Assembly (NCBI RefSeq): GCF_033242265.1
Contig: NZ_BTFW01000001.1
Location: forward strand, 1,834,501-1,898,500
DNA: 64,000 bases
Direction of reading: 5' to 3'
DNA from: Novosphingobium sp. IK01
Lineage (GTDB): Bacteria > Pseudomonadota > Alphaproteobacteria > Sphingomonadales > Sphingomonadaceae
Below the pieces are notes generated by a model, which saw nothing but the letters and a program-made list of their open reading frames with translations, was not told where the DNA came from and did no database searches. A program made the position numbers and the translations under genes. Shown here in pieces: positions 7,744 through 14,984 of the stretch. Every line of letters starts with the position of its first letter. The stretch's first letter is position 1.

Positions 7744-8329
7744 CACCGCGCTGGAAAAGGCCCGCGCGCTGGACTTCCTCGCCCCGCTCGCCATCCGGCT
7801 CTATCTGCTGCCCATCTTTTACGAAGGCGCGCACGCAAAGCTGACCGGCTTCGAGGCGCTGGTGCAGTGGTTTGGCGCCCCCGTTGCACAGGGTGGGCTG
7901 AACATGCCCGCCCCACTGCTGATGGCGGCTCTCGCCACGGCGACGGAAACCGCCGGTTGCATCCTGCTGGCGCTCGGCCTGTTTACCCGTCTGATCTCGA
8001 TCCCGCTGATGGTGACGATGACGGTTGCCGGCCTGTCGGTCCACTGGTCGCACGGGTGGGCGGCAATCGCGGGAAAGACCGCCGAGTCCACCATGCGGCT
8101 CCAGGCCTTCATGGAATGGTTGGCACAGAATTTTCCCGGCCGGTTCAACTACATCACCCAATATGGCGACCCGGTGGTGCTCAACAACGGCATCGAGTTT
8201 ACGGTCACCTATGTCATCATGCTTGCTGTCCTCTTCTTCTACGGCGGCGGACGTTTTGTAAGTCTGGACTATTGGCTCGGACAGTTCCGGGCACGCCCGG
8301 ACGGCGCCCTGGCTGCGGCGCATGTCTGA
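7721..8329 (+). CDS. DoxX family membrane protein, HvfX-like
   Basis: A 202-residue inner-membrane protein with four or more hydrophobic segments and the DoxX layout: an amphipathic N-terminus (LAPLAIRLYLLPIFYEGAHAKLTGF), then helices near residues 65-85 and 90-105 and a last one near 165-180. DoxX-like proteins named HvfX are regular members of Hvf operons, where they assist maturation or copper handling. A CGGAG site lies seven bases before ATG 7721. A long loop (residues 108-155) between helices is larger than in minimal DoxX proteins. It ends the co-directional run begun by yeiH. Confidence 0.85.
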   Translation: MKLIALVDTALEKARALDFLAPLAIRLYLLPIFYEGAHAKLTGFEALVQWFGAPVAQGGLNMPAPLLMAALATATETAGCILLALGLFTRLISIPLMVTMTVAGLSVHWSHGWAAIAGKTAESTMRLQAFMEWLAQNFPGRFNYITQYGDPVVLNNGIEFTVTYVIMLAVLFFYGGGRFVSLDYWLGQFRARPDGALAAAHV

Positions 8330-8844
8330 CACCTAGCTCCTTGGTTTCGACGGTATTCTTGGCTTTTCTACGCCGCGAATGCCGTTGAAATCGCTGTTCA
8401 CTTCGGCCGATCATATCGCCCACAGCATGCTCGAAACGTGAAACGGCCAGTTGCGGTCATTGCGGACACTCCTGCCAGCGCCACGGAACGACGCAATCTG
8501 GTCGGGTGCCGCTGGCATCGGAACGCGCAGTCGTGGGACATTGCTTCCCTTCGTGAAACGCAAGCTGAACGACGGCATTAGACAGGAGTGGACGTTCGAA
8601 CCTTGCTGACTGTCGTGGTAATTTGCGATACGATTGCTGCTATCCCAACCGGGAATGTACACGACCGAAAGCAGACAAGCCTATCAGTCAGGCAATTCTC
8701 TTCAATAAATGATGATATCGAGGATGATTTAGGTTCGCACAGAAAGTGAGAATGCGACCGCCTCAAGAAACGAGATGGTTTGTTCGAGACCTTCTACATG
8801 TCGCGCAGGCGAACGATTGTCGTTGATATGCTGCTGTAAACTTA
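8330..8844. other. Non-coding stretch after the Hvf-like operon
   Basis: No gene is supported in these 515 bases. Two short minus-strand frames (8411-8662 and 8578-8766) have no recognisable protein sequence, signal or ribosome-binding site. The stretch becomes AT-richer after 8600. I see no strong terminator after the DoxX-like gene. It separates the convergent DoxX-like and secreted-protein genes. Confidence 0.4.
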
Positions 8845-9696
8845 CTACATGCTGAAGGCTACAGTCACGCGGAGCAGTTTTCCGACTACAGAATGTCCTG
8901 CCTTATCCAGCGCCTCCGGTTGCAAGGTAGAAACGAGCTGGTAAGCCGAGAAGCGAAAATCTTTTACAACTTCGTCTGTGTCGCTACCGATCTCGGCGGG
9001 GTTCAACTGTATCGAACCAGGGTCACGGCACAGTAACTCGAGGGATGGCTCGATAAGACATGAGACTGTGATATGCGCTTTGATCGTCTTTCGAACAGCG
9101 ATGTTGGGATAGAGGTCCGCCAACAGTGTGCCATCTAGGGGGCGCTTGAGCGTAACATCACGGAGCATAACCGTCTCTCCAGGTGAGAACGGTTCGCGCG
9201 CATCGGCGGGTGCCACAACCTCATCGAAAAAGCGTACTACGAATATTATTGGACTGTCGCGCCGCGCCGTCAATAGCGCAGTGTGTATCCGCTGTGCTGC
9301 AACGTAGTTCAGACTTGCGGCAACGGATTTAGCTGATCGCTCTGCTGCCTTATCTGCCGCTCGCAACTGACCCCAGTCGATGGTCGCCTGACCGGCAGGC
9401 ACTAGTGATGCGGCAACACACGCCCCAACTGCGCCCGAATGTGTCCAGACGATACAGGCCAGTCGCACATGGCTGGAGGCCGATGGTTTGTTGGTAAGTG
9501 CGTCCCATGTCGCCGCCCGCACGGAAGCGCTGACAGGAACCCTGACATCGATAGACGAGACAACGCCATACTCAACCGGAACGTTGTGCAGGTCAAACTT
9601 AGCTGGCACTATGGCCCCTGCAATATTGGTCTGGGCAACCGACGGGGTTGACGCAGTGACGAGCGCAGCTGACATTGCCAACCCGAGATATTTCAT
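8845..9696 (-). CDS. Secreted hypothetical protein, 283 aa
   Basis: I do not recognise the family. The start at ATG 9696 follows a GAGGTGA ribosome-binding site and gives a clean signal peptide of about 21 residues (MKYLGLAMSAALV...PSVAQ); the frame is open a further 15 codons upstream without a site. The mature part is mixed alpha/beta with two short cysteine-containing segments (LACIVWTHSGAVGAC and SCLIEPSLELLC) that could form periplasmic disulfides. It is convergent with the Hvf-like operon and divergent from the resolvase. A cell-envelope role is the most that can be inferred. Confidence 0.65.
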   Translation of the reverse strand: MKYLGLAMSAALVTASTPSVAQTNIAGAIVPAKFDLHNVPVEYGVVSSIDVRVPVSASVRAATWDALTNKPSASSHVRLACIVWTHSGAVGACVAASLVPAGQATIDWGQLRAADKAAERSAKSVAASLNYVAAQRIHTALLTARRDSPIIFVVRFFDEVVAPADAREPFSPGETVMLRDVTLKRPLDGTLLADLYPNIAVRKTIKAHITVSCLIEPSLELLCRDPGSIQLNPAEIGSDTDEVVKDFRFSAYQLVSTLQPEALDKAGHSVVGKLLRVTVAFSM

Positions 9697-10135
9697 ATTC
9701 ACCTCAAAAAAGAGAAATATTCCAGAACAATACGATTGCACCAGTAAGGCAACTTATCTGATTTGGCAAATTTCAGAGTCCGGGCGGCAGCTACCTCCGA
9801 TCTGGTCTCCAAACCCGCTGCTTCTGAATCCAGGCCATTGTCGCCATTCACTAAGTGCAAAGCGTGCCGGCCGGATGCAACCTACTTTAGCGGCAGAATT
9901 CTCGTAAACCGGTCGTTGCCCTCTAGGCCCTTGAATGGCGGCAAGTGGTCGCGTCCGGTCAGTCCGCTGTTCCAGAGGATCGTCAGGTAGCCAGCCATCG
10001 GGGGCGACTAATCGGATTATTCTCGGTCTTTTATGGGTGTACCTAATAAGGACCAGCGTCAGCGCGGTCTCATTATTGCGGTTTGACAACGTAAAAAAGA
10101 CTGCAATAAATAAGACTGCCTAAAAGAGACCGCCC
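9697..10135. other. Divergent intergenic region with resolvase res-like sequence
   Basis: The 439 bases hold the promoter side of the secreted-protein gene, direct repeat B copy 2 (9970-10045) and an AT-rich 90-base leader before the resolvase. This position matches the usual location of a res site beside its resolvase. No supported gene lies here. Confidence 0.45.
9970..10045 (+). repeat. Direct repeat B, copy 2 (res-like)
   Basis: It is the partner of 2361-2436 in the same orientation, with a 29-base identical core at 9986. It lies 90 bases upstream of the resolvase start, consistent with a recombination or repressor-binding site for that enzyme. Recombination between the two copies would remove about 7.6 kb carrying the regulator, transporter and Hvf-like operon. 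Confidence 0.7.
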
Positions 10136-10786
10136 ATGTTCGTTCGTGCCTATCTTCGAGCCTCGACCTCGCAACAGGACGCCTCTCGGGCGAGAGGTGC
10201 CCTTGATGCGTTCGCAACCGAACGGGGCTTGCGCATCGCCGCCCGCTACATGGAGAATGAAAGTGGGGCCAAGCTCGATCGGCCCGAGTTGTTTCGTCTG
10301 TTAGCAGATTGTGACCCCGGCGACGTTCTTTTGGTGGAGCAGGTTGACCGCCTGTCCCGCCTCACGGCTCCGGACTGGATGAAGTTGCGATCGGAGATCG
10401 ACGCTAAGCAGGTTCGGATCGTGGCGTTGGACCTGCCCACGTCATGGAGCCTTGCCGCCACTAGCGACGAGTTCACCGCGCGGATGTTTTCTGCGGTCAA
10501 CAATATGATGCTCGATGTTCTCGCTGCTGTTGCCCGAAAGGATTATGATGACAGGCGGCGGCGCCAGTCCGAAGGCACAGCGCGTGCCAAGGCTGCGGGC
10601 TTGTATAAAGGGCGACCTGAGAACAAGGCTCGCAATGTCGCTATCGCTGCTATGTTGGGAGACGGTCGCACCTGGCGTGAGGTCATGGACGCCACAGGAT
10701 GTAGTCGAACGCTTCTAGCGAAAATTGCGCGTGACGTTCGGGAGCGACGCGCTGAAGCAGATGAGGCCCCCTGCCCCCCCCTGTGA
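10136..10786 (+). CDS. Serine resolvase/recombinase
   Basis: The 216-residue protein is a small serine recombinase. The N-terminal catalytic domain has the nucleophile motif YLRASTSQQ, the EQVDRLSR arginine motif near residue 65, and the long E-helix ending in RRRRQSEGTARAKAAGLYKGRP. A short C-terminal helix-turn-helix (TWREVMDATGCSRTLLAKI) follows. It resembles ParA-type plasmid resolvases. Direct repeat B lies upstream and repeat A follows the stop codon immediately (10786-10812). The enzyme may resolve multimers or excise the block between the B repeats. Confidence 0.88.
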   Translation: MFVRAYLRASTSQQDASRARGALDAFATERGLRIAARYMENESGAKLDRPELFRLLADCDPGDVLLVEQVDRLSRLTAPDWMKLRSEIDAKQVRIVALDLPTSWSLAATSDEFTARMFSAVNNMMLDVLAAVARKDYDDRRRRQSEGTARAKAAGLYKGRPENKARNVAIAAMLGDGRTWREVMDATGCSRTLLAKIARDVRERRAEADEAPCPPL

Positions 10787-10812
10787 AACGGTGGTTTTGT
10801 TGACTGACAACC
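10786..10812 (+). repeat. Direct repeat A, copy 2
   Basis: This copy differs from 951-977 at one base and overlaps the final base of the resolvase stop codon. Same orientation as copy 1; the two are 9.8 kb apart and outside the B repeats. Confidence 0.75.
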
Positions 10813-10889
10813 TCGCGCGGTGCGGACCTTGGGAATGGCCGAGGTTTCTTCGGATTGTGCAGTGCAGCAAAATGGCCTAATTCGGCACT

Positions 10890-10925
10890 GTCAACTTAAT
10901 CAGAAAAAATTCAGATTAAGTTGAC
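10890..10925. promoter_or_regulatory. Operator dyad of the toxin-antitoxin operon
   Basis: A perfect 12-bp inverted repeat, GTCAACTTAATC (10890-10901) and GATTAAGTTGAC (10914-10925), flanks an AT-rich spacer. Its right arm contains the TTGACA -35-like hexamer at 10921. FitA/VapB antitoxins repress their own promoter by binding such dyads, so this is the likely autoregulatory site. Confidence 0.65.
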
Positions 10926-10938
10926 ATTTTTGGAAGAT

Positions 10939-10964
10939 GCTATCATTTTTGCCACTCTGATAGC
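10939..10964. promoter_or_regulatory. Second dyad overlapping the -10 region
   Basis: GCTATCA (10939-10945) and TGATAGC (10958-10964) form a perfect 7-bp inverted repeat between the -35-like element and the AGGAG ribosome-binding site (10965-10969). It would overlap the promoter -10 region or transcript start and may be a second antitoxin-binding site. Confidence 0.5.
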
Positions 10965-10979
10965 AGGAGTGATGGCGTT

Positions 10980-11234
10980 ATGCCAGCTTTGACGATCCGC
11001 AATATACCCGATGACGTCCATCGGGGGCTCAAGGCCCTCGCTGCAAGCCACGGTCAGAGCACGGAGGCGGAAGTGCGTGCCATTCTCGCGGCAGCCGTTA
11101 AGCCGGCGTCACGCCTGAAGATGGGGCAAGCTCTTTGGGAGCTTGGCCGTGAGGCCGGGCTCACCAGTGACGACATTGCTGCAATGGAAGCATCCCGCGC
11201 CAGCAAGCCCGCTGAGCCGCTGAGCTTCGATTGA
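10980..11234 (+). CDS. FitA/VapB-type antitoxin
   Basis: An 84-residue protein with an N-terminal ribbon-helix-helix of the FitA/Arc type (LTIRNIPDDVHRGLKALAASHGQSTEAEVRAIL split here as LTIRNIPDDVHRGLKALAA then HGQSTEAEVRAIL) and an acidic C-terminus that would wrap the toxin. AGGAG at 10965-10969 sets the ATG at 10980. Its TGA stop overlaps the toxin ATG. It should bind the toxin and the two upstream dyads. Confidence 0.9.
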   Translation: MPALTIRNIPDDVHRGLKALAASHGQSTEAEVRAILAAAVKPASRLKMGQALWELGREAGLTSDDIAAMEASRASKPAEPLSFD

Positions 11235-11656
11235 TGATTGTCCTTGATACGAACGTCATTTCGGAAATGATGAAGCCTGAGCCGGCAGAGAGTGTGCGGC
11301 GCTGGCTTGACGATCAGCCAGCGGAGGTTCTGTTTCTCACATCGGTTAGCCAGGCCGAGCTGCTGTTTGGCATCGTCATGCTTCCGGCAGGTCGTCGCAA
11401 GGAAAACCTTGCTGCCGTGCTCACCGGCCTTGAGCCTCTGTTTGCCGGGCGCATTTTGCCTTTCGATAGCGATGCCGCGCAGCATTATGCCGATCTGGCG
11501 GTTGAAGCCCGGAGCAACGGCCAGGGCTTTCCGACACCAGATGGCTACATTGCCGCCATAGCCGCATCGAAGGGGTTTGCTGTTGCCACGCGCGATGTTG
11601 CCCCCTTCGAGGCTGGCGGAGTGGCTGTCATCAATCCTTGGGAGGCTGGGGAATGA
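11234..11656 (+). CDS. PIN-domain toxin (FitB/VapC)
   Basis: A 140-residue PIN-domain RNase. The acidic active site is visible: Asp in IVLDTNVISE near residue 5, Glu in QAELLFG near 42, Asp in TPDGYIAAIA near 99 and Asp in ATRDVAPF near 117. The length and sequence fit FitB-type VapC toxins, which cleave structured RNA such as tRNA. The ATG at 11234 overlaps the antitoxin stop (TGATG), and the frame ends in an ATGA overlap with the recombinase gene. Confidence 0.92.
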   Translation: MIVLDTNVISEMMKPEPAESVRRWLDDQPAEVLFLTSVSQAELLFGIVMLPAGRRKENLAAVLTGLEPLFAGRILPFDSDAAQHYADLAVEARSNGQGFPTPDGYIAAIAASKGFAVATRDVAPFEAGGVAVINPWEAGE

Positions 11657-12264
11657 AGCTGGGATATGCTCGGGTCAGCACGGGGGAGCAGAACCTTGCT
11701 CTGCAAATTGACGCGCTCCGCGCGGCGGGAGTTGAGCGTATCTTTGAGGATAAGGGGGTCAGCGGCTCGATGGTTCTCAAACCGGCCTTTGCGGACATGC
11801 TGAGGCACGCCAGGGCTGGCGATGAGATCATTGTATGGCGGCTAGATCGACTGGGCCGGTCCCTTACCTCCCTCATCACCGAGTTGGAGTTGCTGGCCAA
11901 ACTTGATCTTGGTTTTCGGTCCTTGACCGAGCAGATCGAAACGGTGACGCCCGGTGGCCGGCTGTTCTTTCATATGGTTGGAGCCTTTGCTCAGTTTGAG
12001 CGGGATGTGATCCGAGAGCGTACTAATGCTGGGCTTCAGGCGGCACGGCGCGCTGGCAAACGCTTGGGGCGGCCTCCGTCGATCAGCGATTCCCAATGGC
12101 AGCAGGTTAAGGCGCTGATGTCTGGCCCTGCTGAAATGAGTGTGGCGTCCGTCGCCGATCTGCTGGGGGTAAGCCGCCAAGCTATCTACAAGCGGCTCCG
12201 CCGCGAGCAAGCCACAGAGGCATCCGCTTCAGAGGCAGGCCCCCTGCCCTGCCCGGTCGGTTAG
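11653..12264 (+). CDS. Serine recombinase (Hin/TnpR type) coupled to the TA pair
   Basis: This 203-residue invertase/resolvase-type serine recombinase has the nucleophile motif YARVSTGEQ, the arginine motif WRLDRLGRSL near residue 70, the helix E ending KRLGRP and a C-terminal DNA-binding helix-turn-helix (VADLLGVSRQAIYKRL). The start at ATG 11653 overlaps the toxin stop and is preceded by GGAGG, so it is probably translated from the same mRNA. Coupling to a toxin-antitoxin pair suggests a maintenance module of plasmid or island origin. No res or inversion sites could be assigned. Confidence 0.88.
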   Translation: MKLGYARVSTGEQNLALQIDALRAAGVERIFEDKGVSGSMVLKPAFADMLRHARAGDEIIVWRLDRLGRSLTSLITELELLAKLDLGFRSLTEQIETVTPGGRLFFHMVGAFAQFERDVIRERTNAGLQAARRAGKRLGRPPSISDSQWQQVKALMSGPAEMSVASVADLLGVSRQAIYKRLRREQATEASASEAGPLPCPVG

Positions 12265-12458
12265 TTGCGCGAAGGTCTCAGCGGTCTGTTCGCCCCCTCC
12301 TGTTCAGGCTCGCATCCGCCTGAGTGATGCTGATCCGGCATTGTCCCGTTCCTTCATGGGCGTGTTGCTGTCTGACGCACTTGAACGCCTCCCCTGCCCT
12401 TGCGTGTTTGGGCTTCGCCCCAAGCGGATAACCGTCGCTGTGCGACTACGGTTTCCGT

Positions 12459-12477
12459 AAACGGACCCTCCGTTTTT
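12459..12477 (+). terminator. Intrinsic terminator after the recombinase operon
   Basis: AAACGGA (12459-12465) pairs with TCCGTTT (12469-12475) around a CCC loop and is followed by further T residues. It lies about 195 bases after the recombinase stop and just before the IS3 element. Confidence 0.5.
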
Positions 12478-12528
12478 CAGCTTGCCCGCGCCAGGTGGCC
12501 GTTCCGGGGATGTGCGTCAGCAACGACG

Positions 12529-12554
12529 TGAAGCGCCCCGGGTTTCCCGGAGGC
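12529..12554 (+). repeat. IS3 terminal inverted repeat (orfB side)
   Basis: It starts TGAAGCGCCCCGGG and is identical over 26 bases to the reverse complement of 14985-15010. Confidence 0.93.
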
Positions 12555-12567
12555 ATTTTCAATTGAG

Positions 12568-13476
12568 TCATGCAACCATATCGAGGGTCTCTCTGGCTGC
12601 ATAGTAGTTTGCCTCGGCCTCGGCGGGCGGGATGTAGCCGATGGGGCCGAAAAGGCGCTGGTTGTTGAACCAATCCACCCAGCGCAGGGTTGCTATTTCG
12701 ACTGCCGATGCGCTTGGCCATGACCTCTGACGCCAGATCACCTCGGTTTTGTAGAGGCCATTGATGGTCTCGGCCAAGGCATTGTCATAGCTGTCGCCGA
12801 CGCTGCCGACCGATGGTACGAGGTTGGCTTCGGCCAGACGCTGGGTGTAGTTCATGGCGAGATATTGAACGCCCCTGTCGCTATGGTGGATCAGGCCATC
12901 TTCCGGCCCTGGCCTGCGGGCTTGTATCGCCTGCTCCAAGGCGTCCAGCACGAAGCCGGCGGTAGCCGACGTGCTGACCTTCCAGCCCACGATCCGGCGG
13001 GCATAGGCGTCGATCACGAAAGCTACATAAACGAAGCCGGCCCAGGTGTGGACGTATGTAAAATCGACCACCCACAATGCGTTGGGACGTTCAACGCGGA
13101 ACTCGCGATTGACTTTATCCAATGGGCACGGGGCTTTCGGATTGCTGACCGTGGTGATCGTCGTCTTGCCACGCCGAGCGCCCGCCAGCCCCATGGCCGC
13201 CATCAGGCGCTCCACGGTGCACCGGGCGACAGCCACGCCATCGCGCAGCAACTGGTGCCAAACTTTGCGTGCTCCATAGAGCCCGGAACTGGCCTCGTGG
13301 ACGCGCTTGATCTGCGCCTTGATCTCGTCATCACGACGGGCACGCGCGGGGCGCCTGCCGGGATCGACCAGGCGACGTGCATGTTCATGGTAGGAGGACG
13401 GGGCGATCGCCAACTCATGGCAGATCGGCTCGATACCCAGATCCTCACGATGGGCGTCGATGAACGACATCATCAT
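12568..13476 (-). CDS. IS3 family transposase OrfB
   Basis: The 302-residue rve-type integrase domain carries the DDE motif: Asp in LWVVDFTYV, Asp in IHHSDRGVQY and Glu in NALAETINGL with the usual 35-residue spacing to the second Asp. An HTH_21-type segment precedes it. The native start is one of three consecutive ATG codons at 13476; the frame now runs on to 13527 only because it continues into the IS110 end. OrfB appears intact, but because it is separated from orfA, the normal OrfAB frameshift product can no longer form, so the element is probably inactive. Confidence 0.92.
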   Translation of the reverse strand: MMMSFIDAHREDLGIEPICHELAIAPSSYHEHARRLVDPGRRPARARRDDEIKAQIKRVHEASSGLYGARKVWHQLLRDGVAVARCTVERLMAAMGLAGARRGKTTITTVSNPKAPCPLDKVNREFRVERPNALWVVDFTYVHTWAGFVYVAFVIDAYARRIVGWKVSTSATAGFVLDALEQAIQARRPGPEDGLIHHSDRGVQYLAMNYTQRLAEANLVPSVGSVGDSYDNALAETINGLYKTEVIWRQRSWPSASAVEIATLRWVDWFNNQRLFGPIGYIPPAEAEANYYAARETLDMVA

Positions 13477-13505
13477 TTCTCGCGGCGGTCGAGTATCCGT
13501 CTTGG

Positions 13506-14444
13506 TCAAGGGCGAACAGGTTGCCAATCGCGTCCTTCACGCAACAACGTGTTTGCCAGAACGATGATGCGCCGCATGACGGCGGTGATAGCCACCTTCT
13601 TTGCTTTCCCTGCATTTACGAACTGCTGATATTTGTCACGGAAATCATGATTGAAGCGAATGGCAACCAACGCAGGCATGTAAATTGCCCGTCGAAGTGA
13701 TGCCCTACCACCAATAATCCGCTCTTTGCCTTGCCACTTGCCTGACTGTTGCGTCATAGGCGCAAGCCCAGCCAGAGCGGCGATCTTTTTGCTGTCGAGA
13801 TGTCCAAGCTCTGGCATGTCGATCACCAACGTGGTCGCGGTCAATCTGCCGATCCCGGGAATGGTCATGAGGCGTCTGATGCGCTCATCAAGGGTGCCAC
13901 GCTGCTGAGCGATCTGCGCAATCACTTGATCCAGGGCTTTGATGTCCGTGTCGATGTCATCGATCCGGCGGCAAAGTTGGTCCTTCACAAGCGGGTTGCT
14001 CGCTGTGGCGAGACGCGTCTTTGCGGTGATCTGATCTTTGACCATGGCCCGCCTAGCTGTCAGCAACTCTCTGAGATCATGAATATCTTCGCCTTCAATG
14101 CCTTGTGGGGCCAGATCAAGGACCACGCCCATTCGTGCCAACATCCTGGCATCAACGCTGTCGGTCTTGGCCAGACGGCCGATAGCCTGAGCAAAGCGCC
14201 GCGCTTGCTTCGGATTGACCTTGATGAAAGGCTGCCCCGCCAAGCTGAGGTATCGTTCAAGCCCACGATGATATGCGCCGGTCGCCTCGAAAACGACCAA
14301 CACCCCCTTATTCTTACCCAGCCATGTGCATAGCTGGGCGAAACCCTCAACCGTGTTGGGCAGGCTGAGTGCTGCGTCTTGGGAATGCCAAAACGCATCC
14401 AGGCGGTCTTTCGACACGTCGATCCCGATGGTATCCTTGGCCAT
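13506..14444 (-). CDS. IS110 family DEDD transposase (bridge recombinase)
   Basis: The 312-residue protein has the N-terminal RuvC-like DEDD domain: Asp in IGIDVSKD, Glu in VVFEATGAYH and the Asp pair in KTDSVDARMLA. A coiled-coil linker follows, then the C-terminal Transposase_20 domain with TIPGIGRLTATTL (near residue 195) and the serine-containing GGRASLRRAIYMPAL (near residue 250), where the catalytic Ser of this family lies. The frame is full length. Such recombinases use a bridge RNA from the element's own leader to pair donor and target DNA. Confidence 0.95.
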   Translation of the reverse strand: MAKDTIGIDVSKDRLDAFWHSQDAALSLPNTVEGFAQLCTWLGKNKGVLVVFEATGAYHRGLERYLSLAGQPFIKVNPKQARRFAQAIGRLAKTDSVDARMLARMGVVLDLAPQGIEGEDIHDLRELLTARRAMVKDQITAKTRLATASNPLVKDQLCRRIDDIDTDIKALDQVIAQIAQQRGTLDERIRRLMTIPGIGRLTATTLVIDMPELGHLDSKKIAALAGLAPMTQQSGKWQGKERIIGGRASLRRAIYMPALVAIRFNHDFRDKYQQFVNAGKAKKVAITAVMRRIIVLANTLLREGRDWQPVRP

Positions 14445-14459
14445 CTCTTCTTTCTACCT

Positions 14460-14640
14460 TTGCTTGTCGTTCGGGCCCGGAGCCCACGTATCCGTTCAGG
14501 TCGTAAGAAAAGACGGAGGCTCGCCAAACTCGACCGCGGTCCTGCAAGACCAAGCTCCGCACGGCGCCGCCTCCGCCACAACCCGGCACCGCAGCTGCGG
14601 TGCCGGGTTGTGGCTCCCTTTTGCCTCAGGAGCCGGGAAT
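14460..14640 (-). ncRNA. IS110 bridge RNA (predicted)
   Basis: Approximate limits within the leader. On the minus strand, 5' to 3', there is a palindromic stem (14614-14575), then a loop closed by GGAGGC/GCCTCC. This loop contains GCGGAGCT (14560-14553), identical to the left half of the insertion site, and GCGGTCGAG (14537-14529), complementary to its right half CTCGACCGC. A second loop contains ACGGATAC (14495-14488), identical to the element's right end, and GACAAG (14468-14463), complementary to core plus left end CTTGTC. This is the target-loop-then-donor-loop order known for IS621 bridge RNA. RNA ends and expression are inferred. Confidence 0.85.
14575..14614. repeat. Perfect 40-bp palindrome in the IS110 leader
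   Basis: Two 20-base arms meet without a spacer at 14594/14595 (centre CAG-CTG). As RNA it would form the 5' stem-loop that precedes the two guide loops in IS110 bridge RNAs. As DNA it could extrude a cruciform. Confidence 0.85.
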
Positions 14641-14642
14641 TC

Positions 14643-14960
14643 TCATAAGACAAGCTCCGCCATCGCAAAATACGCTGATGCCTTGCGCAGGATCTCGTTG
14701 GCGCGCCGCAGTTCCTTGACCTCGCGCTCCAGCAGTTTGAGCCGGGCCTGGTCATCGGCGGCCAGCGCCGCTGGTGCCGTTCGTCGGCTCGCCTCCTCAC
14801 GGCACCAGCGGCGCAGAGTCTCGGCCGTGCAGCCAATCTTGCTGGCGATCGAGGTCATCGCCTCCCACTCCGAGCCGTAATCGGCGCGATGCTCGCCAAC
14901 CATGCGCACCGCGCGTTCGCGGACTTCAGGTGAAAACTTGTTCCGGGTCTTGCTCATCAC
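14643..14960 (-). CDS. IS3 family OrfA, C-terminus altered by IS110
   Basis: The 105-residue protein has a homeodomain-like helix-turn-helix ([13 protein letters not shown], then [14 protein letters not shown]) and a leucine-zipper region ([19 protein letters not shown]) used for OrfA/OrfB multimerisation. The last native residues, after AMAEL, are replaced by VL and a stop codon from the IS110 end. The DNA-binding part is intact, so it could still act as a repressor of the IS3 promoter. Confidence 0.88.
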   Translation of the reverse strand: MMSKTRNKFSPEVRERAVRMVGEHRADYGSEWEAMTSIASKIGCTAETLRRWCREEASRRTAPAALAADDQARLKLLEREVKELRRANEILRKASAYFAMAELVL

Positions 14961-14984
14961 GAAAGCTCCTTCTCACAAATCGGA

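Larger units (their letters stand above)
13494..14654 (-). mobile_element. IS110-family element inserted in IS3
   Basis: Removing 13494-14654 restores an uninterrupted IS3 orfA end (GCGGAGCTCGACCGCC on the minus strand, reading A-E-L-D-R). A CT dinucleotide is present at both junctions (13492-13493 and 14653-14654, minus-strand CT), as expected for the core of IS110 recombination. The element is 1161 bp with one transposase, a 208-base non-coding leader between the left end and the start codon and only about 12 bases after the stop, which is the IS110-group rather than the IS1111-group layout. It has no terminal inverted repeats. Confidence 0.92.

Noticed and set aside
8411..8766. Two short minus-strand frames after the DoxX-like gene
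   Set aside because: There is no ribosome-binding site, no recognisable sequence and no conserved neighbour; the stretch is better left as non-coding.
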